Assembly: GCA_902493545.1 (NCBI GenBank)
Contig: CABUQI010000008.1
Coordinates: 1-25,375, forward strand
Reading direction: 5' to 3'
Length of the DNA: 25,375 bases
Source of the DNA: an uncultured Collinsella sp.
GTDB lineage: Bacteria > Actinomycetota > Coriobacteriia > Coriobacteriales > Coriobacteriaceae
How positions within the stretch are numbered: position 1 is the stretch's first letter; each line of letters begins with the position of its first letter. Positions 1-5,683 of this stretch are shown piece by piece. Under the pieces are notes generated by a model that saw only the letters and a list, made by a program, of their open reading frames with translations, was not told where the DNA came from and searched no databases. The translations under genes and the position numbers were made by a program.

Positions 1-41
1 AGGCCCAGGGTCTCCCATAGGTAATCAAGCTCTTCGTCCAT
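1..41 (-). CDS. start of an unidentified leftward gene (partial)
   Basis: An ATG at 41 reads leftward off the window edge as MDEELDYLWETLGL, with no stop in 13 full codons. A GAGG lies four bases upstream of the ATG, a short but possible ribosome-binding spacing. The acidic start is typical of a cytosolic protein, but too little is visible to name a family. It is divergent from the tRNA genes, so the 275 bases between would hold promoters for both directions. Confidence 0.4.
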   Translation of the reverse strand, partial: MDEELDYLWETLG

Positions 42-110
42 GGCGCCTCGATATCCGTGCAATGATGACGGTTCGATTGTGCCATCAGCCGTGAGTGCTG
101 CATTGTTGTA

Positions 111-127
111 ATCTACCAGCGGTAGAT
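111..127. promoter_or_regulatory. perfect inverted repeat, operator-like
   Basis: ATCTACC-AGC-GGTAGAT: 7-bp arms with a 3-base centre, about 70 bases upstream of the leftward gene start at 41. The size and symmetry fit the site of a dimeric repressor. No regulator is encoded nearby, and I do not recognise the motif. The rest of 42-205 shows nothing I can support. Confidence 0.35.
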
Positions 128-205
128 GTGGGATGTTTTACGGGCTTTGACGCCGTAGGTGTCGCTGGTGCTTCACAGGTCCTTCACGTGTTGGACTAAA
201 TTAGG

Positions 206-240
206 CCAATTTGACTGAATTTCAAAAAAGTCAAAATTGG
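206..240. repeat. AT-rich imperfect inverted repeat
   Basis: CCAATTTGACT (206-216) faces AGTCAAAATTGG (229-240), with one unpaired A. It lies immediately upstream of the tRNA promoter in otherwise GC-rich DNA. It may be an AT-rich upstream promoter element or an operator; the sequence does not decide. Confidence 0.35.
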
Positions 241-243
241 GGC

Positions 244-272
244 TTGCGTCACGGCGAGACTTCCCGTATATT
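244..272 (+). promoter_or_regulatory. promoter of the tRNA-Gln/tRNA-Glu unit
   Basis: TTGCGT (-35, 244-249), a 17-base spacer and TATATT (-10, 267-272) form a near-consensus housekeeping promoter. Transcription would begin near 279, about 38 bases before the first mature tRNA base. No other candidate lies between here and 317. Confidence 0.65.
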
Positions 273-316
273 TCTTTCTTGCGCAAAGGCACAGCCGAGC
301 GCAGCGATGCAGTCAT

Positions 317-390
317 TGGGATGTCGTCTAATGGCAGGACAGCGGATTCTGGTTCCGTCAATGGGGGTTCGACTCCCTCCATCCCAGCCA
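317..390 (+). tRNA. tRNA-Gln (anticodon CTG)
   Basis: A full cloverleaf is visible. The acceptor TGGGATG pairs with CATCCCA, followed by discriminator G and an encoded CCA. The D arm contains TCTAATGGCAGGA. The anticodon stem GCGGA/TCCGT encloses the loop TTCTGGT, placing CTG at positions 34-36, which reads CAG codons. The T arm carries GGTTCGACTCC. It is co-transcribed with the tRNA-Glu gene 17 bases downstream. Confidence 0.96.
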
Positions 391-407
391 TTGCATTTGC
401 TACATAT

Positions 408-484
408 GGCCCGTTCGTCTAGCGGTTTAGGACGCCGCCCTCTCAAGGCGGAGATCACCAGTTCGAATCTGGTACGGGCTACCA
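408..484 (+). tRNA. tRNA-Glu (anticodon CTC)
   Basis: The acceptor GGCCCGT pairs with ACGGGCT, with a G-T pair at the end, then A and an encoded CCA. The anticodon stem CCGCC/GGCGG encloses CTCTCAA, giving anticodon CTC for GAG codons. The T loop GTTCGAATC is canonical. It shares the promoter at 244-272 and is followed directly by a terminator. Confidence 0.96.
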
Positions 485-494
485 AAATTGAACG

Positions 495-522
495 CCCGGG
501 CCTCGTAAGAGACCCGGGTTTT
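495..522 (+). terminator. rho-independent terminator of the tRNA unit
   Basis: CCCGGGCCTC and GAGACCCGGG form a 10-position stem with one C-A mismatch and a GTAA tetraloop, followed by TTTT. It begins 10 bases after the tRNA-Glu CCA end. Confidence 0.85.
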
Positions 523-578
523 GTGTATCGACCGTATATACGGCGTCTGCCGTGTTTCGCTCAGATCGAGGAGTAGCC

Positions 579-1496
579 ATGGATCTGCCCATCAGCTTGC
601 AAGACATCACGTATGCCGAGAACTATCTGGCGCAGGGCGACCTGGCTACGGCGACGCCGCTGTTGGAGCGCCTGGTGGAGCTCGCCGAGGAGTATATCGA
701 CGCCGAGTGCAAGACGGAGGAGAAGCGCCAATACTTTAGCTTCGATAGCAAGTTTGAGCGCTTGGCCTATCGCCGCGTGGAGAAGGATCCGCGCGAGCTC
801 GTGCAGGTCGAGGTGCCGTTTGACCGCCTGTACTCTGACATGGCGTTTGCCTACATTCGCCAGCAGGATTATGTGAGCGCTCGTAATGCCCTGATGCAGG
901 CTGTGCGTTGGGACCCCATGAACTGCAACTATCGCTTGGACTTGGCCGAGCTGTTCCGCGCACTCGAGGACAAGCAAGAATGGGCATCGCTCTCGTTCTC
1001 GGTGCTGGAGCGTGCGAGCGATGGCAAGTGCGCCGCCCGCGCCTATGCCAACCTGGGGCAGTACTTCTTGGAGCCCGAGACCGAGAATGTCTCGGCCGCC
1101 GTGGGTTGTGCGCGTCTGGCGTTGCGTCTGGCGCCCAACGATGCGCACACGACACGTCTGCTCAACAAGATCCATACCGCCTATCCGGATGCCGCCGATG
1201 AGAGCGACGAGCACGTGATGGGTGAACTGGCCCTGCAAGGCGTTCCGACCTCGCCTTCGGCCGAGATTGCCATCTGCCTGATTATGTGCGCGACCGATGC
1301 CGCAAGCGACGGCGACAAGCAGGAGGCGACGCGCCTGACGGTGCGTGCTCGCGACTTGGTGGGCGAGGAGGCCTGCGCGGCGATTATTAAACTGGTGCGC
1401 GAGAGCGATGCCGAGCTCAATGCCGAGCGCAAGGCAAAGCGCGAGGCTGCGGGCTCAAACGCCGATGGCGCCAAGGAGGCCGGCGATGCCCAGTAA
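579..1496 (+). CDS. TPR-like helical repeat protein
   Basis: 305 residues, cytosolic, with no signal peptide or membrane segment. The ATG at 579 is chosen because GAGGAG lies 4-9 bases upstream; the ORF can be extended to 552 but without a ribosome-binding site. The sequence is alpha-helical, with tetratricopeptide-like pairs (ITYAENYLAQGDLATATPLL near residue 10; AFAYIRQQDYVSARNALMQA near 90; CAARAYANLGQYF near 150; GCARLALRLAPNDA near 175). The C-terminus is low-complexity and charged. TPR folds mediate protein-protein contacts; the partner is unknown. Its end overlaps the start of smpB by 11 bases, so the two are probably translated from one message. Nothing else ties it to trans-translation. 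Confidence 0.8.
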   Translation: MDLPISLQDITYAENYLAQGDLATATPLLERLVELAEEYIDAECKTEEKRQYFSFDSKFERLAYRRVEKDPRELVQVEVPFDRLYSDMAFAYIRQQDYVSARNALMQAVRWDPMNCNYRLDLAELFRALEDKQEWASLSFSVLERASDGKCAARAYANLGQYFLEPETENVSAAVGCARLALRLAPNDAHTTRLLNKIHTAYPDAADESDEHVMGELALQGVPTSPSAEIAICLIMCATDAASDGDKQEATRLTVRARDLVGEEACAAIIKLVRESDAELNAERKAKREAAGSNADGAKEAGDAQ

Positions 1497-1956
1497 GCGC
1501 GAGCGCAAGCTCATTTCCAAGAATCGCTCGGCGCATCACGAGTACTTTATCGATGAGACATTTGAGTGTGGCATTGAACTGAGCGGCACCGAGGTCAAGT
1601 CGATTCGCGAGCGCGCCTGCCAGATCACCGATACCTTCGCGCTGATCCGCGGCGGGGAGTGCTGGCTCGTCGGCCTGCATATCCACCCCTATAGCCATGG
1701 TGGCGTGTGGAATCGCGATCCCGACCGTCGGCGTCGTCTGCTGCTGCACCGCAAGGAAATCGACTTTCTTGACGGCAAACTTCGCAACCGTGGTTATGCG
1801 CTGGTTCCGTTGGAGCTCTACTTTAATACCGACGGCCGCGTAAAGCTGCTGCTGGGTCTGGGTCGCGGCAAGAAGCTCTACGACAAGCGCGAGGACATGG
1901 CCAAGCGTGATGTCCAACGCGAGATCGACCGCGCCCTCAAAGAGCGCAATCGCTGA
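1486..1956 (+). CDS. smpB: SsrA-binding protein SmpB
   Basis: 156 residues, the usual length for SmpB, the partner of tmRNA in rescuing stalled ribosomes. Family hallmarks are visible: N-terminal KLISKNRSAHHEYFIDETFE, then GIELSGTEVKSIRE near residue 35, the HIHPYSHGG stretch near 65, RRRLLLHRKEID near 82, the conserved LVPLELYFNTDGRVKLLLGLGRGKKLYDKRE block near 105-135, and a basic tail. AAGGAGG about 7 bases before the ATG at 1486 supports this start, inside the end of the preceding gene. I see no tmRNA gene between smpB and 2163, although it is often adjacent in other bacteria. Confidence 0.97.
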   Translation: MPSKRERKLISKNRSAHHEYFIDETFECGIELSGTEVKSIRERACQITDTFALIRGGECWLVGLHIHPYSHGGVWNRDPDRRRRLLLHRKEIDFLDGKLRNRGYALVPLELYFNTDGRVKLLLGLGRGKKLYDKREDMAKRDVQREIDRALKERNR

Positions 1957-1968
1957 CCACCCTTCATA

Positions 1969-2035
1969 AGTTGCGGTGGAATACGGACTGTTTTGCCTGA
2001 TTGAGGGACTATTCAGTCCCTATTTCACCGCAACT
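1969..2035. repeat. family B palindrome, copy 1 (67 bp)
   Basis: Begins AGTTGCGGTGGAATACGGAC and ends with the near complement (GTCCCTATTTCACCGCAACT), 67 bp in all. The same outer arms and exact length recur at 16953-17019 and 17296-17362. It lies 12 bases after the smpB stop and before the terminator, so smpB mRNA should carry it as a hairpin. Confidence 0.85.
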
Positions 2036-2077
2036 GCGGGCGTCTCATCTTTCTTACTGTTCTGACACATATGTCTC

Positions 2078-2112
2078 AAAGGCGGCGTCCGTTATGGGTG
2101 CCGCCTTTTTTT
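2078..2112 (+). terminator. rho-independent terminator after smpB
   Basis: AAAGGCGGC (2078-2086) pairs with GCCGCCTTT (2100-2108) around a 13-base loop and runs into a stretch of seven T. It is 120 bases past the smpB stop and about 50 before the next start, and ends the TPR-smpB message. Confidence 0.85.
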
Positions 2113-2163
2113 GTGGGTACATACATCCATGAGGTTCAATCCTGGGTTAGGGGAGTGATCGTT

Positions 2164-2667
2164 ATGGACAAAACTGCGTTCTTTACGATGCCGAGCGGCC
2201 TGTATGTGGTGAGTGCCGCGGCCGACGGGCTGCGTGCCGGCTGCGTTATCAACACAGCGGTGCAGGTGACATCCGCCCCGCCGCGCATCTCGGTTGCCGT
2301 GAACAAGGAAAATGTCACGTCCGGCGTAATCGCATCAGCTAAGGCCTTTGCGCTGACCGTGATTGACCAGACCGCCGACATGCTCTATATCGGCAATTTT
2401 GGCTTCCGAACCAGCAGCGATTACGACAAGTTTGCCAAGTACGAGACCCACGAGACCGCGCTGGGCATGCCCTATGTGCCCGAGCACGCGGCGGCCTTGT
2501 TTAGCTGCCGTTTGATTGATACCGTGGACGTGGGCACGCACCTGCTCTTTATCGGCGAGGTGGAGGATGCCGAGCGCTTGAGCGGCGAGACCCCGCTGAC
2601 CTATGACTACTATCACAAGGTCTTGAAGGGCAAGACGCCGCCCAAAGCCTCGTCGTATCAAGGCTAG
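2164..2667 (+). CDS. flavin reductase-like (FMN-binding split barrel) protein
   Basis: 167 residues, soluble. ATG at 2164 is preceded by GGGGAG at good spacing; the longer reading frame from 2071 runs back into the terminator and is rejected. Features of the flavin reductase-like domain are seen: MPSGLYVVSAAADGLRAG at the N-terminus, NTAVQVTSAPPRISVAVNKEN near 30-50, SAKAFALTVID, then NFGFRTSSDYDKF and a final FIGEVEDAERL/PLTYDYYHKV segment. Such proteins bind FMN and, in anaerobes, pass electrons to or from rubredoxin; in acetogens the two are fused as high-molecular-weight rubredoxin. Here a rubredoxin follows at 2756. A role in oxygen or NO detoxification is inference. Confidence 0.87.
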   Translation: MDKTAFFTMPSGLYVVSAAADGLRAGCVINTAVQVTSAPPRISVAVNKENVTSGVIASAKAFALTVIDQTADMLYIGNFGFRTSSDYDKFAKYETHETALGMPYVPEHAAALFSCRLIDTVDVGTHLLFIGEVEDAERLSGETPLTYDYYHKVLKGKTPPKASSYQG

Positions 2668-2677
2668 AAATGTTCTA
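2665..2677. promoter_or_regulatory. small inverted repeat before the rubredoxin promoter
   Basis: TAGAA-ATG-TTCTA overlaps the stop codon of the flavin reductase gene and ends 7 bases before the -35 of the rubredoxin promoter. Its position fits an operator; its short arms make chance a real alternative. Confidence 0.3.
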
Positions 2678-2684
2678 AAAATAC

Positions 2685-2712
2685 TTGCATTATATTATTG
2701 AGAATATATACT
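2685..2712 (+). promoter_or_regulatory. rubredoxin promoter
   Basis: TTGCAT (2685-2690), 16 bases, TATACT (2707-2712), in an AT-rich island unlike the surrounding GC-rich DNA. Transcription would start about 35 bases before the rubredoxin ATG, so this gene can be expressed apart from the flavin reductase gene. Confidence 0.7.
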
Positions 2713-2755
2713 AATAAGCAAGTACACCAGCAGTCACGTTCGAGAGGAGAACATC

Positions 2756-2899
2756 ATGGCTGAGGAGAAGAAGACGTATAAGTTTGTGTGCACCGTTTGC
2801 GGCTACGAGGTTGAGGTCGACACGCCCGAGCTGCCCGAGGATTACGTGTGCCCGGTCTGCGGCGTCGGTCCCGATCAGTTTGAGCTCGTCGAGGAGTAA
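2756..2899 (+). CDS. rubredoxin
   Basis: 47 residues, a small one-iron electron carrier. Two cysteine pairs bind the iron: CTVCGYEVE near residue 12 and CPVCGVGPDQFE near 33. The spacing, the intervening LPEDYV and the C-terminal DQFELVEE are typical, and the length is close to the usual 45-55. Ribosome-binding site GAGAGGAG lies about 8 bases before the ATG. It has its own promoter and a strong terminator. The preceding flavin reductase-domain gene is the likely redox partner; the final acceptor is not in the window. Confidence 0.95.
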   Translation: MAEEKKTYKFVCTVCGYEVEVDTPELPEDYVCPVCGVGPDQFELVEE

Positions 2900-2938
2900 C
2901 TCGCAGGCACACGGCGAAAGCCGAACATAGCTCTATCC

Positions 2939-2974
2939 AAGGGTCCCGGTCGAATTCTCGGCCGGGACCCTTTT
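2939..2974 (+). terminator. rho-independent terminator of rubredoxin
   Basis: AAGGGTCCCGG pairs with CCGGGACCCTT around a 12-base loop, then TTTT. It lies between convergent genes, but the leftward side has only two T, so it mainly serves rubredoxin. Confidence 0.9.
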
Positions 2975-2997
2975 GATTTATCTGACGGTTTAAAACG

Positions 2998-3021
2998 GTC
3001 TCACGTGTTACAGATTGAGAC
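2998..3021. repeat. family A palindrome remnant
   Basis: GTCTCA followed by CG and an intact right arm (TGTTACAGATTGAGAC). It looks like a full 57-bp element that lost the inner left arm and loop, leaving the outer six pairs. It sits between the rubredoxin terminator and the 3' end of the transporter gene. Confidence 0.6.
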
Positions 3022-3050
3022 GTTATATCTGGACAGCCACGCCATCCCAA

Positions 3051-4295
3051 TTACATCCCCGTTAGCAGCACGATGTCGAGAATCGTCACGATGACGCCGA
3101 TCCCTACGAGCAGCGCGTTGAGCGGGCGCGAGTTGGCGTATTTGCCCATGACGCGGCGTGAACTGGTGAGCCGTATGAGCACAAAGACCGTAATCGGCAG
3201 CTGAAGCGACAGCAGTGCCTGACTCCAGATGAGACCTTCAAAAGGATTTGGGACGACCAGACACGCCGCCACTGCGCCGGCGAAACAGGCCGCCACCCCG
3301 ATCGAGGAATGTCGGTCGTGGATGTCGTATTCCTCGTCGAACATGCCCGCGGTGATGGTGCCTGCCGTCACACTACTCGATATGCCCGCAAACAGCAGTG
3401 CCACCGCAAAGATGGTCGAGCTTGCCGGGCCCAGAATGGGGGAGAGCATGTCCGCTGCGACGGCGAGGTCGTCTACGACAATGCCATGCGCAAAGAAGGT
3501 CGTTGCGGCCAGGATGACCATGGCCGAGTTGATCGCCCAGCCCACGCCCATCGAAAAGAGCGTGTCGAAGAGCTCGTAGCGCAGACGTTCCTCGATAATC
3601 TGCTCGCCTTGGCCTTCGAAGTGCATGGATTGGATGACCTCGGAGTGCAGGAAGAGGTTGTGAGGCATAACGACCGCGCCTAGGACACTTACGATAATCG
3701 CGGCCGAGCCGGTGGGCATACTGGGTGTGATCCAGCTTGCGGCGGCCTGCGGCCAGTCGACCTTGACCAGCGTAAGCTCGGCCAAAAACGAGAGTCCTAC
3801 CACGCCTACGAAGGCGATGATCCAGCGCTCGGCACGCTTGTAGGAGTTCGTCATGAGCATTGCCATCGATGCCGCGGCCACGATGACGCAGCCGGCGCGC
3901 ACGGGCAGTCCAAAGAGCATCTGGAGCGCGATCGCGCCGCCCAGGACCTCGGCCATAGCGGTGGCGATGGTCGCGAGGTAGGCACTGGTGAGCACCGTGC
4001 GTCCAACGAAACGGGGGAGGTAGCGCGTCGTGGCTTCGGCAAGACAGGCACCTGTTGCGATACCCAGGTGTGCAGCGTTGTGCTGCAACACGATGAGCAT
4101 AATCGTGGACAGCGTGACCACCCACAGCAGCGCGTAGCCAAATTGCGAGCCCGCGGCCATATTTGAGGCCCAGTTGCCCGGATCGATAAAGCCGACGGTC
4201 ACGAGCAGCCCGGGGCCGATATGCCGCGCAATGTCTAGGCCTCCGTGACCACCGGTGCGTCGGGAGCCAAAGTGTTGTTTGAGATGGTTGAGCAT
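3051..4295 (-). CDS. Nramp-family divalent metal transporter
   Basis: 414 residues, polytopic inner-membrane protein with about 11 hydrophobic helices, the normal Nramp size. Family signatures are seen: the helix-1 motif GFIDPGNWASN (Asp38, Asn41) and the helix-6 motif VVMPHNLFLHSE, where Met210 is the metal-selecting methionine of Mn/Fe transporters and is absent in the Mg-type branch. Expected function is proton-coupled uptake of Mn(II) or Fe(II). The ATG at 4295 has only a weak AGGAA upstream, and the gene follows gpmA by 75 bases on the same strand. I infer that they share a transcript. No clear terminator is seen at its 3' end. I leave the symbol blank because mntH orthology cannot be checked here. 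Confidence 0.93.
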   Translation of the reverse strand: MLNHLKQHFGSRRTGGHGGLDIARHIGPGLLVTVGFIDPGNWASNMAAGSQFGYALLWVVTLSTIMLIVLQHNAAHLGIATGACLAEATTRYLPRFVGRTVLTSAYLATIATAMAEVLGGAIALQMLFGLPVRAGCVIVAAASMAMLMTNSYKRAERWIIAFVGVVGLSFLAELTLVKVDWPQAAASWITPSMPTGSAAIIVSVLGAVVMPHNLFLHSEVIQSMHFEGQGEQIIEERLRYELFDTLFSMGVGWAINSAMVILAATTFFAHGIVVDDLAVAADMLSPILGPASSTIFAVALLFAGISSSVTAGTITAGMFDEEYDIHDRHSSIGVAACFAGAVAACLVVPNPFEGLIWSQALLSLQLPITVFVLIRLTSSRRVMGKYANSRPLNALLVGIGVIVTILDIVLLTGM

Positions 4296-4370
4296 GGCTG
4301 ATTCCTACGTTGGGGTGGCGCGGCACTGCACTTGGGTTGCGCGGCGCCGCGCCCTGGGTTTGGGTTGAGG

Positions 4371-5144
4371 CTACTTGTGCGCTTTGCCCTGATTGGCCAC
4401 GGCGTCGATCTTGGCGGCGATGGTCGCCGGATCGCCGATGTAGCGCTTGTCGAGGACGTTGAAATCGGTGTCGAAGGCGTAAACGAGCGGCACGCCGGTG
4501 GGGATGTTGACCTTGAGGATCTCCTCGGGCGTGAGGTGCTCGAGCTTCATGACGAGTGAGCGCAGGGAGTTGCCGTGTGCGGCGATGAGGACGCGCTTGC
4601 CGGCGAGCATCTGGGGGCGAATCTCGTCTTCGAAATAAGGCCAGGCGCGGGCTATCGTGTCCTTGAGGCACTCGGTATAGGGCAGCTGATCGGGCGCGAC
4701 ATCACGGTATTGCTCCTGGGTGTGGGGATCGCGACTGTCGCCCGGCTCGAGCGCCGGCGGGCAGACATCGAAGGAGCGGCGCCAGATGAGCACCTGCTCG
4801 TCGCCGTGCTCCGCTGCGGCATCGGCCTTGTTGAGACCCTGCAACGCTCCGTAGTGGCGCTCGTTGAGCTTCCAGGATTTGATGACGGGCAGCCACTCGC
4901 GATCCATCTGGCCGAGCACGATGTTGAGGGTGTGGATCGCGCGCTTGAGGCGCGAAGTGTAGCAGACGTCAAAGTCGAAGCCCGCTTCTTTGAGGGCGCG
5001 GCCGCCTGCCGCTGCCTCTTCGCGGCCCGTGTCGGTGAGCTCGACATCGGTCCAGCCGGTGAACAGGTTGAGTTTGTTCCACTCCGACTCTCCGTGGCGG
5101 ATAAGGACGAGTTTCATCGTTTGCCGGTCTGTCTGGTTTGCCAT
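4371..5144 (-). CDS. gpmA: 2,3-bisphosphoglycerate-dependent phosphoglycerate mutase
   Basis: 257 residues, close to the 230-250 typical of the cofactor-dependent enzyme; it interconverts 3- and 2-phosphoglycerate in glycolysis. The phosphohistidine motif LVLIRHGESEWN lies near residue 15. LFTGWTDVELTDTGREEA, YTSRLKRAIHT, the LNERHYGALQGLNK segment and the second histidine motif AAHGNSLRSL near 185 follow in order. AAGGAGG seven bases upstream fixes the ATG at 5144; an internal ATG at MKLVLIRHG (residue 10) is also possible and would give the more usual length. The 75 bases to the transporter contain the palindrome GCGCGGCGCCGCGC but no T run, so read-through is likely. Confidence 0.96.
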   Translation of the reverse strand: MANQTDRQTMKLVLIRHGESEWNKLNLFTGWTDVELTDTGREEAAAGGRALKEAGFDFDVCYTSRLKRAIHTLNIVLGQMDREWLPVIKSWKLNERHYGALQGLNKADAAAEHGDEQVLIWRRSFDVCPPALEPGDSRDPHTQEQYRDVAPDQLPYTECLKDTIARAWPYFEDEIRPQMLAGKRVLIAAHGNSLRSLVMKLEHLTPEEILKVNIPTGVPLVYAFDTDFNVLDKRYIGDPATIAAKIDAVANQGKAHK

Positions 5145-5196
5145 AGAGGCCTCCTTAATGTGGCACGACGCGCGTGCCGTTTGTTTGACTCCGCAA

Positions 5197-5225
5197 AGGA
5201 TACCCGTTTTAGGGCAAAAAGTTAA
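5197..5225 (-). promoter_or_regulatory. probable gpmA promoter with an overlapping GTTA...TAAC dyad
   Basis: Read leftward: TTAACT (5225-5220), 17 bases, TATCCT (5202-5197), about 52 bases before the gpmA ATG. The -35 overlaps GTTAGTCTCGGTTAAC (5236-5221), a loose dyad that could bind a metal-responsive repressor such as MntR/DtxR. That is suggestive only, because the downstream transporter is Nramp-type. The leader also has a GGCACG/CGTGCC hairpin at 5162-5178. Confidence 0.4.
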
Positions 5226-5283
5226 CCGAGACTAACAAAATAGTTGTATTTGAATAAGATGGTGAAAAGGGGGTTGCCGAAAT

Positions 5284-5340
5284 GTCTTGATCTGTAACAA
5301 CTAGGGATGGAAATTGGGTCTAGGTGTTACAGATCAAGAC
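5284..5340. repeat. family A palindrome, copy 1 (57 bp)
   Basis: Left arm GTCTTGATCTGTAAC and right arm GTTACAGATCAAGAC pair perfectly over 15 bp around a 27-base loop. First of three in a phased array; 23 bases separate it from the next. Confidence 0.92.
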
Positions 5341-5363
5341 AGGAAGAAATGGTCCTATGGAAT

Positions 5364-5420
5364 ATCTCGATCTGTAACAGCTGGCCGCCAAAACCGACCC
5401 TCCGTGTTACAGATTGAGAC
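5364..5420. repeat. family A palindrome, copy 2 (57 bp)
   Basis: Left arm ATCTCGATCTGTAAC, right arm GTTACAGATTGAGAC, with one terminal mismatch and one G-T pair. Middle copy of the array, 23 bases from each neighbour. Confidence 0.92.
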
Positions 5421-5443
5421 ATTCGGAGCCGTCTCTCAAAAAC

Positions 5444-5500
5444 GTCTCAATCTGTAACACTTAGTCGTCGAAATTTGGTCTTCCTGTTACAGATTGAGAT
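5444..5500. repeat. family A palindrome, copy 3 (57 bp)
   Basis: Left arm GTCTCAATCTGTAAC, right arm GTTACAGATTGAGAT; paired throughout, with a G-T at the end. Its right arm supplies the stop codon of the coding-like remnant at 5487-5573. Confidence 0.92.
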
Positions 5501-5573
5501 GTTTGAAGCGGTGAGCATACGGGCCGAACTTGGGGCCCTTGTTGTCGCCCTTGAGGTCGGCGGTGTCCACTCG
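5487..5573 (-). pseudogene. coding-like remnant, C-terminal fragment
   Basis: Leftward from 5573 the frame reads RVDTADLKGDNKGPKFGPY then AHRFKHLNL and stops at a TAA inside the right arm of the adjacent palindrome. Codons (GAC, ACC, GCC, CTC, AAG, GGC, AAC, TTC) are those favoured by well-expressed genes here, so this is probably the tail of a real gene. The frame stays open to about 5648 but becomes compositionally unconvincing there and has no ATG with a ribosome-binding site. I do not recognise the protein. A 28-residue peptide from the GTG at 5570 is possible but lacks a ribosome-binding site. Confidence 0.5.
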
Positions 5574-5594
5574 TAGGGCGTGCGTTACGCGATT

Positions 5595-5604
5595 GTTTCG
5601 AAAC
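5595..5604. promoter_or_regulatory. GTTTCGAAAC palindrome upstream of gltB
   Basis: A perfect 10-bp palindrome 80 bases before the gltB start, in DNA that must hold the gltB promoter. It may be a repressor or activator site. I cannot identify a convincing -35/-10 pair between 5605 and 5683. Confidence 0.3.
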
Positions 5605-5683
5605 GGGCGGGAAACACAACGGGCCGGTGATGCTTCTAGTATGCCTATTCAACTGACTGTCTAATATCTAGGGGAGGATCGCG

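Noticed and set aside
2071..2163. Upstream extension of the flavin reductase gene
   Set aside because: The extra residues are read from the smpB terminator; a good ribosome-binding site precedes the ATG at 2164.
1957..2163. tmRNA gene next to smpB
   Set aside because: No tRNA-like ends or tag reading frame; the space is taken by a family B palindrome and a terminator.
5284..5500. CRISPR array, because short conserved arms alternate with unique 27- and 23-base spacers
   Set aside because: The arms alternate in orientation, only three units occur, and no cas genes are present. The pattern is that of phased palindromes.
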